Part shown: piece by piece, positions 28,101 through 38,000 of the stretch
How positions within the stretch are numbered: position 1 is the first letter of the stretch
How the letters are laid out: each line of letters starts with the position of its first letter
DNA from: Herbidospora galbida
GTDB lineage: Bacteria > Actinomycetota > Actinomycetes > Streptosporangiales > Streptosporangiaceae
DNA length: 64,000 bases
Direction of reading: 5' to 3'
Assembly: GCF_005233835.1 (NCBI RefSeq)
Contig: NZ_SZQA01000017.1
Coordinates: forward strand, 99,924 to 163,923
Program-made: the position numbers and the translations under genes
Notes under the pieces: model-generated
The model's database searches: none
What the model saw: the letters and a program-made list of their open reading frames with translations, nothing else
Told to the model about the DNA's origin: nothing

Positions 28101-29050
28101 GACAGGTCGGCGCGGAGCACCAGCATGTTGATGAAGACCCCGACCAGATCCTCGATCTCGGTCCGGGTGCGCCCCGCCACCGGGGTGCCCACCGCGAAGT
28201 CGTGCCGGCCGCTGTAGCGCGACAGCAGCGCCCAGAACACGGCCAGGTACGTCATGAACGGCGTCGCCCGGTGGTCGCGGCCCAGCGCGGTCACCCGGCG
28301 GGCCGTGGCGGCCGGGATCGTGAACGTCACCGTGTCGCCGAGCGAGTCCCACACGGCGGGCCTCGGCCGGTCGGCCGGCAGCTCCAGCGGCGGCAGCCCG
28401 TCGAGCGCCTTCAACCAGTGGGCGAGCCCGCTCTCCAGCCGCGGCCCCGACACGCGCTCCCGCTGCCATGCGGCGAAGTCGGCGTACTGGATCGGCAGCG
28501 GCGCCAGCCCGGACGAGGCGTAGGCGGCGGCGAGGTCGCGGACGAAGACGCCGCTCGACCAGCCGTCCATCGCGATGTGGTGCACCACCACGGCCAGCAC
28601 GTTGTCGTCCGGCCCGACCTCGATGACCTTGGCCCGCAGCACCGGACCGGTCTCCAGGTCGAACCGCCGGGCGCCCTCCTCCTTGAGCAGCGCGTCCAGA
28701 TCGCCCGAGACGACCTCGACCTCGATCGGCGCCGGGTCGTCGACGACCTGGACCGGGTTGCCGTCGGGATCGGTCACGTAGCGGGTGCGGAGGATCTCGT
28801 GCCGGGCCACCACCTCGCCGAGCGCCCGCCGCAGGTCGGGCAGCCTCAGCTCGCCCGTCAGCCGCAGCACGATCGGCACGAGGTAGTCGGTGCCGCCCGG
28901 CCGCAGCCGGTCGAGCACCCAGAGCCGCTGCTGGGAGAACGACAGCGGCAGCGCGCCGTCACGCGGCACGGGGGTGACGCCGCCGCCGCGCCCGCCCCGG
29001 TCGCGCAGCCGGTCACGCAGCAGTCTCGCCCCTGTGGTCTCGGAGTTCAT
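22148..29050 (-). CDS. Non-ribosomal peptide synthetase, two modules plus thioesterase (C-A-T-C-A-T-TE)
   Basis: 2300 residues. Order: C (about 30-460, HHIAMDG), A (about 470-960), T (Ser1010 in LGGDSI), C (about 1090-1520, CHAVLDG with the first active-site His replaced by Cys), A (about 1530-1960), T (Ser1998 in IGGHS), TE (about 2040-2300). The first A domain reads approximately DVWNIAKVHK at the specificity positions, close to threonine codes; the second reads DVLQISCIFK, for which I know no match. The TE nucleophile motif is GWCGS with Cys2120 in place of Ser; a downstream Asp and the His in GDHLG are present. There is no epimerase domain although LGGDSI usually accompanies one. It extends and releases the chain received from the synthetase encoded upstream, whose stop overlaps this ATG by 4 bp. 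Confidence 0.95.
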   Translation of the reverse strand: MNSETTGARLLRDRLRDRGGRGGGVTPVPRDGALPLSFSQQRLWVLDRLRPGGTDYLVPIVLRLTGELRLPDLRRALGEVVARHEILRTRYVTDPDGNPVQVVDDPAPIEVEVVSGDLDALLKEEGARRFDLETGPVLRAKVIEVGPDDNVLAVVVHHIAMDGWSSGVFVRDLAAAYASSGLAPLPIQYADFAAWQRERVSGPRLESGLAHWLKALDGLPPLELPADRPRPAVWDSLGDTVTFTIPAATARRVTALGRDHRATPFMTYLAVFWALLSRYSGRHDFAVGTPVAGRTRTEIEDLVGVFINMLVLRADLSGDPTFGEVLDRARETAISAYEHQEVPFERLAGALAVDHDLSTHPLFQVNFVMQTTEPIRFEAGGLTGAELPVISQGAKFDLTWTLEELADGSLAGEATFATALFTRATIDRMTAHYLRLLDVVAEETRLGDLPLLTPEEHELLVRGPAGTAPAAPCLHERFAEQARRTPDAVALRAGDVEMTYRDLDLRANRLANHLLTKGLGREDLVGVCLRRDANTIVAILGVLKAGCAYLPIDPDHPAERIGYVLGDARARVVVTEGALRDRLPALDVVDLDEPLGGDATAPETGAHPGDLAYVIYTSGSTGRPKGVQVTHANVVRLLTANEEAYRFSPEDRWVLCHSYAFDVSVWEMWGALLYGGLLVVVPSSVVRSPWELADVLVRERITVLNQTPSAFHGLVELAGRGDPALDGLALRLVILAGEPVEVAALEPWWNRFADTAPQIVNKYGITETTVHVTYRPLTRADLGGDRSPIGPPMRDLTLHLLDDRMRPVPVGVPGEIYVGGPGVARGYLDRPGLTADRFVPAENGERLYRSGDKARWLPNGDIGFLGRFDHQVKIRGFRIELGEVESFLTAHPDIETAVVVADRQRLVAYVLPKDGAALTPSQLRAYAAGRMPAYMVPALFIPLAKLPLTVNGKVDRRALPAPGEAAPDREEAYVAPRTPSERAVAEVWSRVLQVDRVGVDDNFFALGGDSIRAVRLIGLLRDAGHGFSVQDLFRHPTVGALVRTGGTHAEEPGVAPFALIPAEERALLPEGLADAYPMAMGQTGMVYEMLADPGLNLYHNVTSYLIRDTGPFDPAALRRAAEAVTERHEVLRTSFDLGSYRQLVHETAEMEVTLPTSTLLEFQEAERARPFDLTKAPLVRLGAHRVADDRWYLTFTECHAVLDGWSHNSLISELLACYRAARAGLPLPEERISVRYADFIAQEQAGLRDPAHRAFWRDRLGEAEPVKIPASWAGEPGLYELTVPLAGLDPGLRLLAKRAGASKKSVLLAAHLAVWRSLTSAPRFHCGLVSNGRPEVKDGDRVRGMFLNPVPFLAPGFSGTWTDLVRATFAEEVELWPYRRFPLAEMQREFGDGGRLLEVVFNYLDFHVLDREAVDTAASSEISPNEFPLAVSTEGDALVLTLRSERVARPYGELLARMYRTVLTAMAADPDGPVAASALAAEDRAEILALGGGPRGEGWRGAVHERIPVSDQVAVVAPDGALTFAELHDRARRWAARLVLMGVAPGDVVGVCLPRSTDLVAALLGVLRTGAAYVPLDPRDPADRRAALLRDAGARVVVTPGLEPLDDDVTPWSPQPDDVACVIYTSGSTGRPKGVMVRHAALADRVRSNAHTPGLSADDVLAAVVPITTDVATLDVFGALTQGARLVLAAEDLARDPFSLADLLTAHDVSWMQCSPTTWRMLVESGWTPPPGFRIVSGGEAMTQALKDRLVATGAQVWDCYGPNEATIFCFGARVDDGTWFLADGATSHVLTPGGEPAAFGVPGEIHVGGDGLARGYLGQPGHTAENFRPDPFGPPGARLYATGDLGRRHPDGRIEILGRADHQLKVRGFRVELGEIENTLVACPGVRAAVAHPAGGALAAYLIAEPGLDVAALRAHLTGVLPAHMVPAHFTVMDAFPRLANGKVDRAALPSPAGTSATRDDPPRGAREQTIAGVWAEVLGLARVGRDDDFFAIGGHSLLMMRIIVRLREEHGITLTFRDFLGHRTVRGLATVTGGPRSPLVWLREGPETPLFCVHPGGGSGHWYRVLAETLGRSLAAFEWPGLHGDHPPASTVGDIADLYLAAMRAARPAGPYHLLGWCGSSGITWEMARRLRAAGEEVELVLLDPVLDVSAGDDAAHLAKLEVFKRAEALFGDPAAADELVEVLRDVVDEDAEQITADDLGPEWADRLRSWRELLQARLDYPFPRYEGTVHLVLCDELVQEKHESIQGSTYAGYLRRWSELADLRLHRVPGDHLGVLRDPCVTDLARALTSALAEGAP

Positions 29051-32000
29051 TGCGCACCTTCCATGCTCGCGATTCGTTCCAGGGCGGCGGCCTGCGCCGC
29101 GACCGTGGTCGCCTCGAACAGCACCCGCAGCGGGACCTCGATCCCGAACAGGTCGGCCAGCCGGGTCATCACCCGCGTGGCCAGCAGCGAATGCCCGCCG
29201 ATCTCGAAGAACTCGTCGTGGACGCCGACCTCCGGCCGCCCCAGCACCTCGGCCCAGACGTCGGCGACGGCCTGTTCGACCTCGTCGCGCGGCGGCGTGT
29301 GGTCCGCCGGCGCGAGGCCGGGCGGGGGGAGCGCCCTGCGGTCGACCTTCTTGCTCGCGGTCAGCGGGAGGGCGTCGAGGGCGACCCAGAGCGCGGGCAC
29401 CATGTAGCCGGGCAGCCGCTCTGCCAGATGCGCCCGCAACCCGGCGAAGGCGACGCCCTGGGAGCCGCCGGAGGTGACGACGTAGCCGACGAGGTTCCCG
29501 CCGGACACCGCCACCGCGCAGGCGCGGACCTCCGGATGCTCCGCCAGCGCGGCCTCGATCTCGCCGAGCTCGATGCGGAAGCCCCGGACCTTCACCTGGT
29601 CGTCGACCCGGCCCAGGAAGTCGAGCACCCCGTCGGGGCGGCGCCGGACCAGGTCGCCGGTCCGGTAGAGCCGCGCGCCTCCCTCGAAGGGCACGAACCG
29701 GTCGGCGGTCTGCCCCGGCCTGCCGAGGTAGCCCCGGGCGAGCCGGGTCCCGGCCAGGTAGAGCTCGCCCGGCACCCCCACCGGCACCGGGTTCATCGCC
29801 GCGTCCAGCACGTACGCCCCTGTCCCCGGCACCGGGGCTCCGATCGGCAGGGTCGCCTCCGGGGCGTCCGCGCCGATCTCCCGCACCGGGTGCACGACCG
29901 AGGTCACGGTCGCCTCGGTCGGGCCGTAGGTGCACAGGAACCGGGCCGGGAGGCCGGTGTCGAGCCAGCGCCGGGCGTCGTCGTGGGTGACGACGTCGCT
30001 GCCGACGTTCATCAGCCGCAGCCCGCGCAGCCGGGCGTCGTGCAGGACGACGCCGGACATCATCTCCCGGTAGTACGCCGGCGTGATCTCCATGTGAGTG
30101 ATCCGGTGTTCGGCCAGCCGGTCGGGCAGTTCGGCCGGGGTCCAGAACCGGTTCTCGCCGACCACGACCGTCGCGCCCGCCAGCAGGGTCGCGGCGATCT
30201 GGTCCATCGCGACGTCGAACGTCAGCGCGGCCAGCAGCAGCACCCGGTCACCCGGGCGGATGTCGTAGGTCCCGGCGATCACGCGGCAGTGGTGGACGTA
30301 GGCGCGGTGCGGGACCATGACGGCCTTCGGCATCCCGGTGGACCCCGAGGTGTAGATCAGATACGCCAGCCGGTCGGGATCCCCGGCCGGGAGCCCCGCC
30401 TCGCGGGGACCGTCGAGGCCGCCCGTCAGGACGACCGCCGGGTGCAGGTCGTCGAGCAGCCTGCGCAGCCGGTCGGTGGGCTGCCCGGGATCGAGCGGCG
30501 CGTAGACGCCACCGGCCTTCGCGATGGCCAGCAGCGCCACGATCGGCGCGCTCGACTTCTCCATCAGCACCGCGACCGGCCGCTCCGGCCGCACCCCCCG
30601 CGCCCTCAGCCGCTCGGCCAGCTCCGTCGAGCGCTCGTCCAGCTCGGCGTAGGTGAGCCGGGCGTCGGGGGCGTCGACCGCGACGGCGCCGGGGGTCCTG
30701 GCGGCCTGCGCGGCGAACGCCTCGGGCAGGCTCTCCGGGGTCTCCTCGGCCGCCGGCGGGTTCCAGTGGTGCCGGAGCTCGGCCTCGGTGAGCATGCCGA
30801 GGCGGCTGAGCGGCGCGTCGGGGGTGCGGGCGGCGCTCCGGGCGAGCGTCAGGAAGTGCCCGGTCAGCCGGTCGACGGTGGCCGCGTCGAACAATGCGGT
30901 GGCGTACTCGACGTCGGCGAAGTAGCCGCCGTCGCCGTCGGCGCGCAGCGCGAGGGTCAGCTCGAACTTGGCCGTGGTCGTCTCGGGGACGATCCGCCGC
31001 ACCTCCAGGCCCGGCAGCGCGGGCGTGTCCCCGGCGGACTCCCGCAGCTCGAAGAGCACGTCGAACAGGGGCGTCCGGGCGAGGTCGCGCTGCGGCGCGA
31101 GTTCCTCCACCAGCACGTCGAACGGCAGCTCGTCGTGCCGGAACGCGTCGAGCGCCGTGTCGCGCACCCGGCCGACCAGGTCGGCGAAGGCCGGGTCGTC
31201 GCCGAGGTCGCACCGCAGCACCACCGTGTTCACGAAGAACCCGACGACGTCGTGCAGCTCGGGCCGGTTCCGCCCGGCCACCGGCGTGCCGACCGGCACG
31301 TCCACCGCGCCCGTGTAGCGGTGCAGCAGCGTGGCGAAGACCGCCAGGAACGTCATGTACGGCGTCGCCCCGCGTGCCCGCCCGACCGCCACCAGCTCCG
31401 CCGCCACCCCGGCCGGCACGTGCACCGTGGCCGAAGCGCCGCGCCCGTCCCTGACCGGGGGCCGGGGACGGTCGGTGGGCAGGTCGAGCCGGGGCAGCCC
31501 GGCCAGCCGGTCGCGCCAGTAGGCCAGCGCGTGGTCCATCGGCTGCTCGTGCTGCCAGAGGGCGTAGTCGGCGTACTGCAGCGGCGGCGCGCCGAGTTCC
31601 TCCCCGGCGTAGAGTGCGGCCAGCTCGCGGGCCATGACCTCCTCGGACCACCCGTCGCACGCGATGTGGTGCAGCACCACCGACAGGACGTGGTTCCGGT
31701 CGTCGATCCTGGTCAGCCGGGTCCTGATCGGCGGCCGGGCGGCCAGGTCGAACGGCTCGTCGCCGAGGACGGCGGCCGGCTCGACGACCTGGACCGGGCC
31801 GGGGGCGTAGCGGGTGCGGAGGATCTCGTGCCGGTCGGCCAGCGCCTTCAGCGCGCCGGTCAGCCGGTCGGCGTCGAGGTCGCCGGTCAGGTGGAACGAC
31901 CAGGTCACGTGATATTCGGCGCTGCCCGGGTCGAGCTGGTCGAGGATCCACAGGCGCCGCTGCGCGAAGGAGAGCGGGATGCGCTCCGGCCGGGGCCGCG

Positions 32001-35000
32001 CGACCAGAGGGGCCGCGGCGGGCTCCTGGTCGAGCAGCCGGGCGAGCGCGGCGACCGTGCGGTTCTCGAAGATCGCCTGCACGGGCAGGCCCAGCCGGGC
32101 CGTGACGCGGACCGCCATGAGCGAGTGGCCGCCCAGGGTGAAGAAGTCCTCCGTCGCGCCGACCTCGTCCAGGCCCAGCACGTCGGCCCAGACCGCGGCC
32201 ACCGCGCGCTCGGCCCCGGTGGCCGGGGGGACCGGTTCGGCGCGGTTCGGCGCGGGGTCGGGCAGGGCGTTGCGGTCGGTCTTGCCGGTCGTCGTCAGGG
32301 GGAGCCGGTCGATTTCGACGAACACCGACGGGACGTAGGGGGCGGGCAGCCGGGCGAGCAGGTAGTCGGCCAGGTCGGCGGGCATCCCGTCGCGGGGCAC
32401 GACGTAACCGATCAGGCGCGGCCGGCCGTCGGGGCCGGGCCGGGCCACGACCACGCCGGAGGCGACGCCCTCGTGCCCGGCCAGCACGGCCTCGACCTCG
32501 CCGGGCTCCACCCGTACACCACGGATCTTGACCTGGTGGTCGCGGCGGCCCAGGAAGTGCAGGACCCCGTCGGCGTCGCGGCGGACGACGTCGCCCGTGC
32601 GGTAGAGCCGCCCGCCGTCGCGGTGCGGGACGAAGGACTCGGCGGTGCGCCGGGGCAGGCCCAGATAGCCGCGGGCCAGGTTCTCGCCCGAGACGCACAA
32701 CTCGCCCGGAACGCCGATCGGCACGGGTCGGAGCCCGTCGTCGAGGACGTGGATGCCGGTGTTGTCGAGCGGCAGGCCGATCGGGACGGTCTCGCCGGTC
32801 TCGCCGGCCCGCGCCCACGCGGTGACGTCGATCGAGCACTCGGTCGGGCCGTAGGTGTTGACGACCGGAGCCGGAAGCCGGTCGGCCAGCTCCCGCGTGA
32901 GCGGCTCGCCCGCCGAGAACAGCAGCCGGAGCGAGCCCGGCCGCAGCTCGTCGGCCAGGTGCCGCCACACCGACGGGACCGCCTGCAGGATCGTCACCCC
33001 GTGCCTGGCGACGGACGCGGCCATGACCGCCGGGTCGCGCTCGGCCCCCGGCGGCGCGAGCACGACCTCCGCGCCGCACACCAGAGGGGCGAAGACCTCC
33101 CACATCGCGGCGTCGAACGTGATCGCGGTCTTCTGCAGCATCCGGTCGCCGGGGCCGATGCCGAACCGCTCGACCGCCCACATGACCCGGTTCCTGATGC
33201 CGCGGTGCGGCACCGCCACGCCCTTGGGGCGGCCGGTCGAACCGGAGGTGTAGATGACGTAGGCCAGCGCGTCGGGTTCGGTGCCGACCGGCCCGGATTC
33301 CGGCCCGCCGGGAAGGCCGTCGAGGTCGTCGAGGTCGTCGATGACCAGCTTCGCCCCGGCGTTGGCGATCACCCACGCGTTGCGCCCGGCCGGGTGGCCG
33401 GGGTCGAGCGGCAGCACCGCCGCCCCCGCCCGCTGCACGCCGAGCATCGCCACGACCATGTCGGGCGAACGAGGCACGCGGACCCCGACGACGTCGTCGC
33501 GGCGCACCCCGGCGGCCCGCAGCCGCGCGGCCAGGGCGTCGGCCCGCTCGTTGAGCTCGCGGTAGGTCAGCGTCCCGTGGTCGCTGCGGACCGCCACCGC
33601 CTCGCTCCGGTCGGCGGCGATCAGCTCGGGCAGCCCCAGCTCCCCGCGCGGCCGGACCGGCCCCGCGGCCAGCCGGTCGATCTCGGCGACCTCGTCGGCG
33701 TCGAGGAGGGGCAGGGCGGCGATGGGCACGTCGGGGGTGACGGCGGTGAGGAGCCGCTCGAAGCAGCCGACGAACCGGTCGACGGTCGCGGGGTCGAACA
33801 GCGCGGTCGCGTACTCGACCAGCCCGTCGAGGCCGCCGTCCGCGCGCCGGGTCAGCTCCACGGTCAGGTCGAACTTGGCGGTACGCCACGGGACCGCCTC
33901 CGGCGTCACCTCCAGCCCCGGCAGGGCGAACCGTTCCTCCGCCTCGTCGCGGTAGGCGAAGAGGATCTGGAACAGCGGGTTGCGGGACAGGTCGCGTTCG
34001 GGAGCCAGCTCCTCGACGAGCCGCTCGAAGGGCACGTCGTGCCCGAACGCCTCGTGCGCCGTCCGCCTGACCTGGTCGACCAGCTCGCCGAACGTCGGGT
34101 CGCCCGACAGGTCGGCCCGCAGCACGACCGTGTTGACGAAGAACCCGATCAGGTCGTGCGTCTCGGGCCGATCCCGGCCGGAGACGGGCGACCCGACCGT
34201 CAGGTCGGCGCCGCCGGTGAGGCGGGCCAGGAGGGCGAAGAACCCGGCGAGCAGCGTCATGTACGGCGTCGCGCCCCGGCTCCGCCCGATCTCCGCCAGC
34301 CGCCCGGCCACCTCCGGGGAGATCGTGAACGGCCGCCCGGCTCCGCGCGGGTCCGCCACCGCCGGGCGCGGGCGGTCGGTGAGCAGTTCGGCCGGTTCCA
34401 GCCCCGCCAGCCGGCGACGCCAGTAGTCCATCGAGGCGTCGCCGGGCCGGGAGTGCTGCCAGGCGGCGTAGTCGGCGTACTGGATCGTGAGGTCCGGCAG
34501 GTCGCCCGCCAGCTCGCGGGCCAGCACCCCGGTCGACCACCCGTCGGTGGCGATGTGGTGGACGACCAGGGCCAGGACGTGCTCCTCGTCGGAGACGCGC
34601 GCCAGCCGCGCCGTGAACACCGGGCCCGCCGCCAGGTCGATCGGCCGGGTGACCAGGTCGGCCAGCAGGTCCGCGGGGTCGACGGGTTCGGCCTTCAGCG
34701 ACAGCGGGACCGGCGGGTCGACGACCTGGACCGGGCCGGGCAGGTAGCGGGTCCGGAGGATCTCGTGGCGGGCCACGACCCGGTCGAGCCGCCCGCTCAG
34801 GCCGGCGACGTCGAGCGGGCCCCTGAGCCGCAGGGCGGTGACCACCAGGTAGTCGGTCCGGCCCGGCATGAGCTGGTCGAGGAACCAGAGCCGGTGCTGG
34901 GCGGGGGAGAGCGGCAGCGGCTTCGAACGGTCGGCCCTGCCGATCACCTCGGCGGCGGCCGTGCGGGCCGCCAGGGCCCGGACCGTGGGGAACCGGAAGA

Positions 35001-38000
35001 CGTCACGGACCGAGACGCCGATCCGCGCCGCCGCGCGCGTGGCCAGCACCGACTGCGCGCCGAGGGTGAACACGTCGTCGTCGACGCCGACCGTGTCGAG
35101 TCCGAGCAGGTCGGCCCAGATCGCCGCGATCCGGTGCTCGGCCGGCGTCGCCGGGGGCGCCTGCGCCGTCGTCACCGGCGTCAGCGCGGGCAGCCTGCGC
35201 CGGTCGAGCTTCCCGTTGCCGGTCAGCGGCAGTTCCGGCAGCAGTCCCCACAGGTCGGGCACCATGTGCCGGGGCAGCCGGGCCGCCACGAACTCCCGCA
35301 GCCCGTCGAGGTCGTCGGCGACGACGTGGGCCGACAGCCGCCCGTCGAAGACGACCGCCGCCGCCCTGACCTTCGGATGGGCCGTGATCGCCTGCTCGAT
35401 CTCGCCGGGCTCGACCCGGAAGCCGTGCACCTTGAGCTGCCGGTCGCGGCGGCCGACGAACTCCAGGTCGCCGCTCGGCAGCTGCCTGACCAGGTCACCG
35501 GTCCGGTAGAGGCGGGTGCCGTCCGGGCCTGGCAGGAAGCGCGCGGCCGTCAGCGCCGGATCGCCGAGGTAGCCGCGCGCCACCCCCGGCCCGCCGACGT
35601 GGAGCTCGCCCGTGAGGCCGGGCGGGACCGGGTTCATCGCGTCGTCGAGGACGTGCAGCGTCACACCCGGCAGCGGCCCGCCGATCGGGACGGGGCCCGG
35701 CCGGGCGTCGGCGGCGGTCAGCGTGTGGGCGCAGCAGGCGATGGTGATCTCGGTCGGGCCGTAGCTGTTCACGACCGTCGTCCGGCCGAGGGCGGGCAGG
35801 TGGTCGCCGTGGAGTTGCTCGCCGCCGACGACCACGCGGCGCGTGAGGGAGGAGTCGGCGGCGAGCAGGCCGAGATGGGTGGGGGTCAGCTTGACCAGGC
35901 CGAACGGGCGGCCGGGCACGTTGGCGAGGGCGTCGGCGCCGGCGTCGTCCTCGTCGGCCAGCACGATCGTCGCGCCCGCCGCCAGCGGCGGGTAGACGGA
36001 GGTCAGCACCAGGTCGTAGGCGATCGAGGTGTGCAGCGGGACGACGCCTTCGGGGCGCAGCTCGTCGAGCGCCCAGGCGAGGTAGTTCGCCAGGCCGCCG
36101 TGGGTGATCATGACGCCCTTCGGCTCGCCCGTCGAGCCCGACGTGTACACGACGTAGGCCAGGTCGTCGGGCGAGACCTCGACGTCCGGCCGGGTGGCGG
36201 GCTGGTCGCCGGCGACGGTGTCCGCGGTGATCGTCAGAGCCGCGCCGGCGCCACGGGGATGCCGGGGATCCTGCGGGATGTACGCCGCCCCCGACTTCAG
36301 CACGGCCAGCAGCGCCACCAGCAGGCCGGGGGAGCGGGGCAGCCGGACGGCGACGAGCTCACCCGGCCGCGCGCCGCGTGCGATGAGGTGGTGGGCGAGC
36401 CGGTTGGCCCGCCGGTCGAGCTCGGCGTAGGTGAGCGAGCCGTGCGGGCCGGTCACGGCGACGGCGTCGGGCGTCTTCGCGGCCTGCGCCTCGACGGCCC
36501 GGTGGACGGGGAGCGTCTCGCCCGGCGGCGGTCCGGCGAGCGGGACGCCGGTCGTCGCCAGGGGGAGCCGGGCGATCGGGGTGCGGGGGTCGGCGGCGAC
36601 CGCCCGGACCAGCTCGGCGTAGTAGCGCGCCAGGCGTTGGACCGTGGCTTCGTCGTAGAGGGCGGTCGCGTAGTCGACGTGGCCGTCGAAACCGCCGTCG
36701 GGGCGTTCGGTCAGGTGCCAGCTCTGGTCGAACTTGGCGCCGCCGGCGTCCCGCGGTCTCGTGGTCTGGCCGTGCATCGTGAACATGACCTGGAACAACG
36801 GGTTGCGGCTCAGGTCCCGGACCGGCGCCAGTTCCTCGACGAGCACCTCGAACGGCACATCGTCGTTGGCGTAGGCCGCGACCGCCGTGTCCCTGACCTG
36901 CGCGACCAGCTCGTCGAACGACGGACCCTCCGACAGGTCGGCGCGCATGACGACCGGGTTGACGAACAGCCCGGCCACGTTCTCCAGTTCGGGCCGCCCC
37001 CGGTTCGACAGCGGCACCCCGACCGACAGGTCGGTCTCGCCGGTGACCCGCGACAGCAGCCCGAAGAACGCGGCCAGATGGGTCATGAACGCGGTCGCGT
37101 CGCCCCTGGCCAGGGCGGGCACGGTGAACCGCACGGTGCCCACGGAGGGGTCCCATTCGGCCGGGCGCGGCCGGTCGGTGGGCGGCGCCGTCGCGACGGC
37201 GCCGTCGAGCCGTTCCCGCCAGTACCGCAGCCCTTCGGGGCGGGGCCGCCGCTCGGCGGCGAAGTCGGCGTACCGGATCGGGAGCGGCGGGAGCTCCTCC
37301 CCCCGGTAGAGCGCGCGCAGGTCGGCGGTGAGGATCTCCTCGGTCCGGTCGTCGGACGCGATGTGGTGGACGACGAACAGCGCCTCCGACGGCCCGGCCG
37401 CGACCCGGACCGGAGGTTCGGCGGCCAGGTCGATCGGGCCGAACAGGTCCTCCGCCGGGGTCAGCTCGAACGGCCGCGCCGGGTCGACGACCTGGACGGG
37501 CCCGTCGAGATAGCGGGTGCGCAGGATGTCGTGCCGTTCGACCAGCCGCGACAGCGCCGCGCGCAGCCGGCCGGGGTCGACCGGCCCGTCGAGAGGGACG
37601 GCGAACGACTCCAGGTAGGCGGTCCCGCCGGGGTGGAGCCGGTCCAGGAACCACAACGCCCGCTGCCCGTGGGACAGCGGGATCGCCTCTCCGTCGCGGG
37701 GGACCGGCTGCGGCCGGGCGGCCGGCGGGGCGGCGGCCACGACGGCGGCCAGCCCCTCGACGGTCGGGTGGTCGAACACCGCCGAGATCGGCAGGTCGAT
37801 CCCGAGCTCGGCGCGCAGCCGGTTCGCCAGGCGGGTGGCCAGCAGCGAGTGGCCGCCGAGGGCGAAGAAGTCGTCGTCCACCCCGGCCGGGAGCCCGAGC
37901 ACGTCGGCGAACGCCGCCGCGACCACCCGCTCCTGCGGGGTGCGGCCCTCCTCCGGCCGCGGCGCGGCGGGCGCGGGCAGCGCCGCGCGGTCGAGCTTGC

